In this document: positions 5,698 through 11,532 of the stretch, piece by piece | How positions within the stretch are numbered: the first letter of the stretch is position 1 | How the letters are laid out: the number at the start of each line of letters is the position of its first letter | DNA from: a bacterium | Lineage (GTDB): Bacteria; CG03 | Assembly: GCA_013791675.1 (NCBI GenBank) | Contig: VMTI01000218.1 | Location: 1-14,406, forward strand | Length of the DNA: 14,406 nucleotides | Direction: 5' to 3' | Notes under the pieces: model-generated | What the model was told of the DNA's origin: nothing | Seen by the model: the letters and a program-made list of their open reading frames with translations, nothing else | Databases searched by the model: none | Translations under genes and position numbers: made by a program

Positions 5698-7186
5698 GAA
5701 TTTTCTTGTCCAGAACGGCTTTATCTCCGCCCATATCCAAAGATTTTTTATATGCCGTTCCCGCGGAAGATTTTTTGCCGAGTTTCATATAAGCGTCGCC
5801 CAGATGTTCCCAAATAACAGGGTCGGCTTCCAGCGCGGAGGCCTTTTTAAGCAGCTTTGCCGCGGAGGCGTAACTGCCCGACTTGTAATAAACCCAGCCG
5901 GACGTGTCTAAGTAAGCGCTGTTTTGCGGAGCCAGTTTCAACGCCCTGTCTATGTAAGAACGGGCTTTTGGAAGATTAATCTCCATCTCCGCCCAGCTAT
6001 AACTGAGATAATTCAGCGCCCTGTGATTTTCGGGGTCTTTTACGAGGGCTTTTTCAAAGGCCTCGTGAGCAATGCTTTTATTGCCGAGCAAATCAAAGCA
6101 CACGCCTTTAAGAAAATCAATTTCCGTATTTTCGCCGCCGTATTTTTCGCAAGTATCCAGCGAGTCCAAAGCTTTTGTGTAGTCCTTCGCGTCCATGTAT
6201 ATCAGCGCCAGAGAATAATAAACGGGCGCGTTTTCCGGATTGATATTCACGGCTCTTTTGAAATATTCTTCCGCTTTTTCTTTATCGTTAAGATTGAGAT
6301 AGGCCAACCCCAAATACATTTCCACTTCGGGGTAATCGTCTTTCACAATGTGTATTTTAAGCAGGACATCCTTAAGCTTCTCCCATTCTTTCTGCTTCTC
6401 ATATATTCCCGCAAGAGCCGCAATGGCCGAAAAATTATCGGGCTCCTTCGCCAGAGCGTCAAGAAAAAACTTTTCCGCGTCGGCATATTTGCCGAGTCCG
6501 CTGTATATTTCTCCTATTTTTATAAGGGCATTCACCGACGAGGGATCAAGTTCCGCTATCACCTTATACTGCTCAATAGCTTGATGCCATTTTTTTTCGG
6601 CCTCATAAAAAACGGCAAGAGTGAACCTCATGAGAGGGTTATCGGGAGCGTTTTGAACCGCCTTTATAAAATGTATCTCGGCTTTGTCATACAATTCCTT
6701 TTTCATGTATATCCGGCCCAAGGAAAAATCAACGTCGGCGTTATCCTGTTTTAACTCCGCGGCGCGACGATAATAATTAGCGGCTTTGTCCAGTTCGTTC
6801 CTTACCTCATAAACGCTCGCCATATAAAAAAACGCCGCGAAATTTTTGTCGGATTTCTTAAGCAGCTGCTCGGCTGTTTTCATAACCTTATCGTAATTAC
6901 CCATGTCAAAATAGACCGGCAGGATTTCTTCCATGAGAAAGATAGAGTTTTTGTCTATCTCTCTGGCTTTTTCAAGTTCGGTGAGGCCGTCAAGATATTT
7001 ACCCTCTTTAAAATATCTGCTGTAAAGAAGATAGTGAAACATTGAATTATTCCCCTGCGCAACTTCCGTTTCCGCGGATGACGCGGACTTCGGAAATAAA
7101 AACAGTATGTGAAAAACCGCAAATACAAAAACTGGAAAAAGCGCGGCGCTTAATTTTATTTTCGGCAATAATCCTTTATTTATCAT
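5684..7186 (-). CDS. Exported TPR-repeat protein (13 repeats)
   Basis: A 500-residue protein with a Sec signal peptide (MINKGLLPKIK, then hydrophobic LSAALFPVFVFAVFHILFLF, probable cut after SASSA near residue 38). The remainder is about 13 consecutive TPR units of 34 residues from about 50 to 490, with the usual Ala, Gly, Tyr and Pro positions (for example AEEYFKRAVNINPENAPVYY). The last repeats (YLDTSGWVYYKSG and VIWEHLGDAYMKLGKK) resemble those of TPR proteins found next to lolB and ispE in Pseudomonas. Expected to be a periplasmic scaffold; partners are unknown. The start overlaps the end of the DUF1015 gene by 11 bases, and the stop overlaps the next gene by 14. Confidence 0.9.
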   Translation of the reverse strand: MINKGLLPKIKLSAALFPVFVFAVFHILFLFPKSASSAETEVAQGNNSMFHYLLYSRYFKEGKYLDGLTELEKAREIDKNSIFLMEEILPVYFDMGNYDKVMKTAEQLLKKSDKNFAAFFYMASVYEVRNELDKAANYYRRAAELKQDNADVDFSLGRIYMKKELYDKAEIHFIKAVQNAPDNPLMRFTLAVFYEAEKKWHQAIEQYKVIAELDPSSVNALIKIGEIYSGLGKYADAEKFFLDALAKEPDNFSAIAALAGIYEKQKEWEKLKDVLLKIHIVKDDYPEVEMYLGLAYLNLNDKEKAEEYFKRAVNINPENAPVYYSLALIYMDAKDYTKALDSLDTCEKYGGENTEIDFLKGVCFDLLGNKSIAHEAFEKALVKDPENHRALNYLSYSWAEMEINLPKARSYIDRALKLAPQNSAYLDTSGWVYYKSGSYASAAKLLKKASALEADPVIWEHLGDAYMKLGKKSSAGTAYKKSLDMGGDKAVLDKKIHAAR

Positions 7187-8054
7187 CGCTCATTTCCTTT
7201 ATCGGATGCATTAATAGGCCTGATGGAAGTTTCGGCCAGAAAAATGTGGATTTCTGCTTCATAAGTTTACCTGTTTTTAGCACTTCCCTGATAACGTTCT
7301 TATCAAGAGGCGTTTTTCTGTCCGCATGAGAAAGAATGACGCATCCCTCATCCGAAAAATCACATATATAGACCATGAGAAAACCGGCTGACGGATCCCC
7401 AGTAAAATTTTCCTTTGAAACCCTTAGCCTGTGATGCCCGTCGGCAATGACGAATTTTTTTCCTCCCAAAAATGATAGAAGTCCGGGGACGAGAATGTCC
7501 GGCACTCTGTAAAGAACGCCCTTTTCTCCCGGAGCGCTGTAAACGGCTTCTTTTAAAGCGGATGCCGCGGCTTTTTTAATGCGTCCGGACACGCCTTCCG
7601 TTATCAGAAAAACAGGAGAAAAATTCAAGGGTAATTTTTGAAGAAGGCGGCTGCGGTCAACGCGATGTTTTCTGTATGTTTTCTCGTGCGGAATAATACT
7701 TTCTCCGGACGTGCCGCTCCAATCAAGGCGGGCGACCACTCCCATACGGCGGTATTTTTTTCCTTCAAGCATAAAATTCTGCTTTAATATAAAAACACCA
7801 CCGGGCGCATCAGTGATAATTTTTTGAGCGATCCATTTTTTAAAAAAATCCGCGGCTCTTGTATAGCCATTTCTCAGCGCGAAGTCTCCGGCGTATTTTC
7901 TTCCCAGAATCAGGCGGATAACATTATATGGATTTTTAAGATACAGCTCTTTTTGCAGAGAGCTGTTTATAATATCGTACGGCGGCGCGATAAAGGCGCT
8001 CTTGTCCTTGGTCCCGCCGTAAACAAACGGCCGGAAGGGTTTAAGTTTCAGCAT
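7176..8054 (-). CDS. DUF1015-family protein, shortened form
   Basis: A 292-residue cytoplasmic protein of the DUF1015 family, function unknown. Diagnostic motifs are APPYDIIN (23-30), NPYNVIRLILG (41-51), HEKTYRKHRVDRSRLL (123-138), FVIADGHHRLRV (201-212) and the C-terminal KSTFFWPKLPSGLL (268-281). Typical members are about 400 residues. Here the stretch between the DGHHR motif and the C-terminal KST motif is about 55 residues, so roughly 100 residues of the usual central region are missing without a frameshift. The DGHHR signature suggests a metal- or phosphate-handling active site, but no reaction is established. It heads the chain leading to ispE and has no ribosome-binding site; a TAAAAT lies six bases before the ATG. 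Confidence 0.85.
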   Translation of the reverse strand: MLKLKPFRPFVYGGTKDKSAFIAPPYDIINSSLQKELYLKNPYNVIRLILGRKYAGDFALRNGYTRAADFFKKWIAQKIITDAPGGVFILKQNFMLEGKKYRRMGVVARLDWSGTSGESIIPHEKTYRKHRVDRSRLLQKLPLNFSPVFLITEGVSGRIKKAAASALKEAVYSAPGEKGVLYRVPDILVPGLLSFLGGKKFVIADGHHRLRVSKENFTGDPSAGFLMVYICDFSDEGCVILSHADRKTPLDKNVIREVLKTGKLMKQKSTFFWPKLPSGLLMHPIKEMSDDK

Positions 8055-8060
8055 GATGTA

Positions 8061-8089
8061 ATTTTAATAAATCGAAAGACGCCGCGCAA
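8061..8089 (-). promoter_or_regulatory. Candidate promoter giving a leaderless DUF1015 transcript
   Basis: The minus strand reads TTGCGC (8089-8084), 17 bases, TAAAAT (8066-8061), then six bases to the ATG. The -10 is a 5/6 match and the -35 only 3/6. Transcription would start at or next to the ATG, which fits the absence of any ribosome-binding site. It lies in the 51-bp gap after the FecR gene. Confidence 0.35.
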
Positions 8090-8105
8090 ATAAGAGGAGC
8101 GCTCT

Positions 8106-9119
8106 CTATTTTTCGAATTTAAGATTCAGCTCGCGGCCGTCGTCAAGTTTCAAATTAAGCTTCTTTTCTTTTGCTTCATCAAAATTCACGGCCGTGATCA
8201 GGGTTTTGATATCGTCGTTGTCTATGGTCATGACGCCGGCACCGGAATTCTTTTTCATGCAGTAAAAAGTGAGAACGCCGCCTTGCATCTTAAACCGCCC
8301 CGCTCCGAGCCATTTTTCTCCGTCTTTAGACACTTTAAAATCTTCGGCTGATGTCTTCACTTCAATCTTTCCGTTATAAGCCGCGCCTGTTCGCAAACTC
8401 ACCTCTACAGGAAGTCCCGCGATAAAACCTTTTTCGCTTTTGAGCTCAAGTTCAAGCGTTAACTCTGTCTCCTTGCCCGTCCACGAAGACTCGTCGCTCA
8501 GAGTATCTTCTTTCATTTTTTCGGGAGCCGCCGGCGGTTCTCCGGCGCCGATGGTCGTTTTTTCTCCGGGATTGCATATAATTTTTCCGTAGCTGTTAGA
8601 CACATCCACCGCGCCCTCAAGGACATACACCTCGGTAAAACCTTTCTTGGCCCGCACGCCGAATTTAGTTCCCCTTACGGCTGTGACCGCCTGAGGCGTA
8701 CGCACCCTGTAATCTCCGCCCGGACGCACCTTTGAAAGTATTTCGCCAAGTATCATATCCATTTCTTCTCTTTTTCCGCCCTGACGCTCGCTGAGCTTAA
8801 TTGTGAATTCCGTTTCCTCATTGACATCTATGTCTATGCCGCTTATAAAATTTATAACGGCGCGGGCTTTTTTACCTGTCTTTACCCTGTCACCCTCAAA
8901 AAGAAAATCTCCCGTTTTAGCCTTGGTCCATTTTTCGGAGCCGCGAATCATAATAATAACCTTGCCCTGAGCCCTGCTTATCACCGCCAGAGGCGATGCA
9001 TCCGGGCCTGCGGCGCGCAAAGCGGCCGTTTGCGATACTATGGATAATGCCAGCGCAACAAAGGTGAGCAATTTAAAACAATTTACCGTTTTCAATTTAC
9101 CGCTTACAAAAATTTTCAT
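8106..9119 (-). CDS. Secreted FecR-domain protein
   Basis: A 337-residue protein with a signal peptide (hydrophobic LLTFVALALSIV, probable cut after the ALRAA region near 37). The FecR domain spans about 45-190: WTKAKTGDFLFEGDRVKTG, the strand repeats to DIDVNEETEFTI, then the hallmark TPQAVTAVRGTKFGV (141-155) and VYVLEGAVDV. The rest (about 215-337) is beta-rich and unassigned. Here there is no anti-sigma helix, sigma factor or TonB receptor, so it is more likely a periplasmic or surface structural protein than an iron-signalling regulator. It is the last of four genes joined by ATGA overlaps. A 10-bp repeat (CAATTTACCG at 9079 and 9093, plus strand) lies in the signal-peptide region. Confidence 0.85.
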   Translation of the reverse strand: MKIFVSGKLKTVNCFKLLTFVALALSIVSQTAALRAAGPDASPLAVISRAQGKVIIMIRGSEKWTKAKTGDFLFEGDRVKTGKKARAVINFISGIDIDVNEETEFTIKLSERQGGKREEMDMILGEILSKVRPGGDYRVRTPQAVTAVRGTKFGVRAKKGFTEVYVLEGAVDVSNSYGKIICNPGEKTTIGAGEPPAAPEKMKEDTLSDESSWTGKETELTLELELKSEKGFIAGLPVEVSLRTGAAYNGKIEVKTSAEDFKVSKDGEKWLGAGRFKMQGGVLTFYCMKKNSGAGVMTIDNDDIKTLITAVNFDEAKEKKLNLKLDDGRELNLKFEK

Positions 9120-11020
9120 CTGATTATCTCCACTTCAGCGCTTTTTATTTTCAGTTTATTTTCTTTTATCGCGTCCACCGCATCTTTGACCGAACCGCTG
9201 TTTATACTTATAGCCGAAACTTTGTATCCTTCCAGCGCGGACAGCATATCCATATCCTTTATATTTGCTTTGATTATTTCCCAGGCCTCCTGCGGAGTAT
9301 ATCCCGCATCGTCCGCCGTCGATGAACCAGCTTTTATTTTAAGAGCACAATCTTTTATAACAGTCTTTCCCTTTTTCACTTTCATCTCTTTTATTTCGGT
9401 CTCATATCCCTCTTTTTCAAATATAATATTGTACATCCCGCTTCTAATGTTCATCAGTTTATAAAAACCCTTCTCCGAAGTTAGCGCCTCACTTTCACTG
9501 AGGTATTGCCCGTCGGAAGTTTTTCTCATCAGCTTCACGGTCACTTTTTGCAAAGCGCCTTTATCCGCGCCTGATTTAACCTGGCCTTTAACGACGGCTG
9601 ACCCTTTTTCTTCATTTTCCGGAGGCAACGGCCCGGACGCGGATGCCGCCTCTATTTTATTTCCGGCATAGGCCCGGTCCTCAGTCACGTTTACGCTGAC
9701 GGGCTCGCCCTCGATCCCTTCGGCTAAAACCGATATCTTGTATTGTCCCGAACTCAGATTTTCAAATTTATACTGTCCGCCGGATCCGCTGACGGTATCT
9801 CTCGTGACGGGGCCTACCAGAAACAGCTTTATTCCCGGAAGGCCGTTATCCGTGCCGGCTTCAACAACGCGGCCGAGAATTTTCGGAACGTTTCTCCACT
9901 CTTCAGGCAGATTAACGCTGAAGCTCTTTGTCATCACATTGTCCTTGGCGTTTTCGTCGGCGCCCTCAATCATGACGGTGACTATTATGTTCTCTCGGAA
10001 CACACCCGCTATCTCAAAAACAACAACCGTTTTTTCCTGCGGCATTAAGGAATTTATTTGAGTAAAACCGGAAAGGATGCCCCCCACAAAAAGATTCAGT
10101 TTAATACCTGTTTCGCTCTGATTTCCCATATTGATTATCGCGGCTTTCAAGATCACCCGATCGGGCGGCGAGCTCATAGGGTCATATTCCAAAGCGGTAA
10201 TGGCAAGATTTCTGTATGAAGACGACACCGACTCCTTTTTCAAAATAAAAGCGCGCACATCGGAGGCCGCTACCTTTTTCCCGTCGGAAGAAATTCCTTC
10301 CACCTTCCAGTAATACTGTGTGCCTCCCGAAAGACGCTGCCTGTCATCGGAAGGATTAAGAGGATACTGTATATATGAAGCCGGCGTCTCACCCGTCCAC
10401 AACGGATTGTAAAAAGATTTTTCGTCGTCCACATACACCTTGTATTTACTCGCGCCGGAGGCCACCCAGCGGAAAGTGACGGGCTTATCCATCAGGTCCG
10501 TCACAGCGTCGGGGGGATATATAAGTGTAATAACCGGGGAAAACACCGTGAAACTTTTCGTCTCATCAGTGGCCTGAACAATTCCACCAACGACAAGTTC
10601 GGCCTTGAACCTGTAAAGTCCTGGGCCGCTGTAAAAAGACATGGGAATGTTTTTCAATGCCGCGGCGCCGGCGCCGGTATTCCCTTCTGTGGAATTACTG
10701 TCATGATAAAACACCTGTGCGCCGGACGGATTTTTTATGTAAAACCTGTAATATATTCTATCGGGCGAAACAGGCGCACTGCAGAAACTCTCAATTCTGA
10801 GATTGATTCTCTCGGTTGAGGAAAAAAAACTTCTTAAAGCGCCGACGCTGTCTGTCACTGCCGTTTTGGTTATTGAGACAGTCCCCGCATACGCAGAAGC
10901 CGGTATTAAAAAAAGAATTGCAAAACATGTCATTTCGAGCGAAGCGAGACAATGCCTAAATATCGATAATTGCAAGCGCTTCGCTTGAAATCTTGGTAAC
11001 AAGGCCTTTTTAAATTTCAT
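9116..11020 (-). CDS. Exported multidomain protein with CARDB and carboxypeptidase-regulatory domains
   Basis: A 634-residue exported protein. The hydrophobic segment CFAILFLIP and cut site ASAYA (41-45) follow an unusually long n-region, because a 60-bp palindromic repeat encodes about residues 10-30. Domains in order: an Ig-like strand region (about 46-160), a fibronectin III-like region (about 165-260, with YYWKVEGISSDGK), a CARDB-like domain (about 270-375, with KAAIINMGNQSETGIKLNL), two carboxypeptidase-regulatory-like beta domains (about 385-450 and 475-560, with GQYKFENLSSGQYKISVLAE and GFYKLMNIRSGMYNIIFEKE), and a C-terminal region of about 60 residues that is unassigned. Probably envelope-associated with its operon partners. 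An alternative start is the ATG at 10933 inside the repeat. The start and stop overlap both neighbours as ATGA. Confidence 0.85.
   Translation of the reverse strand: MKFKKALLPRFQAKRLQLSIFRHCLASLEMTCFAILFLIPASAYAGTVSITKTAVTDSVGALRSFFSSTERINLRIESFCSAPVSPDRIYYRFYIKNPSGAQVFYHDSNSTEGNTGAGAAALKNIPMSFYSGPGLYRFKAELVVGGIVQATDETKSFTVFSPVITLIYPPDAVTDLMDKPVTFRWVASGASKYKVYVDDEKSFYNPLWTGETPASYIQYPLNPSDDRQRLSGGTQYYWKVEGISSDGKKVAASDVRAFILKKESVSSSYRNLAITALEYDPMSSPPDRVILKAAIINMGNQSETGIKLNLFVGGILSGFTQINSLMPQEKTVVVFEIAGVFRENIIVTVMIEGADENAKDNVMTKSFSVNLPEEWRNVPKILGRVVEAGTDNGLPGIKLFLVGPVTRDTVSGSGGQYKFENLSSGQYKISVLAEGIEGEPVSVNVTEDRAYAGNKIEAASASGPLPPENEEKGSAVVKGQVKSGADKGALQKVTVKLMRKTSDGQYLSESEALTSEKGFYKLMNIRSGMYNIIFEKEGYETEIKEMKVKKGKTVIKDCALKIKAGSSTADDAGYTPQEAWEIIKANIKDMDMLSALEGYKVSAISINSGSVKDAVDAIKENKLKIKSAEVEIIR
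10932..10991. repeat. 60-bp palindromic repeat element inserted in frame in a signal-peptide region
   Basis: The arms ATTTCGAGCGAAGCG (10932-10946) and CGCTTCGCTTGAAAT (10977-10991) are inverted repeats with one G-T position in 15, separated by 30 bases. From memory, the arm resembles dispersed palindromic repeats of the TCATTTCGAGCGAAGCGAG type seen in many bacterial genomes. The element is exactly 20 codons long and adds about residues 10-30 to the host protein without breaking the frame. Confidence 0.75.
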
Positions 11021-11532
11021 TTTACTTTACCGCCCTTGTTCCGCGTGTTTATTACAGCTGTCCTTTTCAATGCCTCTTTCAGCATAGCGCTGATTTCGGC
11101 GCATTCTTTATTTTCGGCGAACATAAGCGCCGTATAACCGAGATTATCGCAAACAGTCACATCGGCTCCCATATCAATCAGCAGTTTTACCGCGGAGCTG
11201 GAGCATTCAATAGAAGCCCACATGAGAGCCGTCCAGCCGTTCTTATCAACGGCGTTGATTTCGGCTCCGTTTTTTATAAGCAGCGCGGCGGATTCAGCGG
11301 CATTGAATCTAGCCGCTTTCATAAGCGGCGTTCTGCCGAACCAGTCGCGCTCATTAACATCCGCTTTTTTCTTTATCTCTCTTGCCAGTCTTTTCACATC
11401 ATTCTTTTTCAGCACAGACGCGCTTATACTTTCGGCGGACGCCGGAGGAATTAAAAATAAAAAATTACAAATTACAAACAATGCCGCCGCCGTCCGTCTG
11501 GCGCACCCCTTCAATTTTTTATATTTAATCAT
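11017..11532 (-). CDS. Secreted ankyrin-repeat protein
   Basis: A 171-residue protein with a signal peptide (MIKYKKLKGCARR, hydrophobic AAALFVICNFLFLI, cut after PPASA at 33). Three ankyrin repeats follow: about 64-96 (GRTPLMKAARFNAAESAALL), 97-129 (GWTALMWASIECSSSAVKLL) and 130-158 (GYTALMFAENKECAEISAML). A degenerate first unit may lie at 34-63. Ankyrin repeats bind other proteins, so a periplasmic binding role towards a neighbouring product is plausible but inferred. A tandem ATTACAA (11464-11477, plus strand) lies in the hydrophobic-core codons. Both ends overlap the neighbouring genes as ATGA. Confidence 0.88.
   Translation of the reverse strand: MIKYKKLKGCARRTAAALFVICNFLFLIPPASAESISASVLKKNDVKRLAREIKKKADVNERDWFGRTPLMKAARFNAAESAALLIKNGAEINAVDKNGWTALMWASIECSSSAVKLLIDMGADVTVCDNLGYTALMFAENKECAEISAMLKEALKRTAVINTRNKGGKVK

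Noticed and set aside
5924..6754. Long plus-strand ORF (276 codons) opposite the TPR gene
   Set aside because: It is antisense to a clear TPR-repeat gene, has no domain and an unlikely Phe/Ile/Arg-rich composition.
8091..8105. GAGCGCTC palindrome as a terminator after the FecR gene
   Set aside because: The stem is too short and imperfect and has no T run in the right place.
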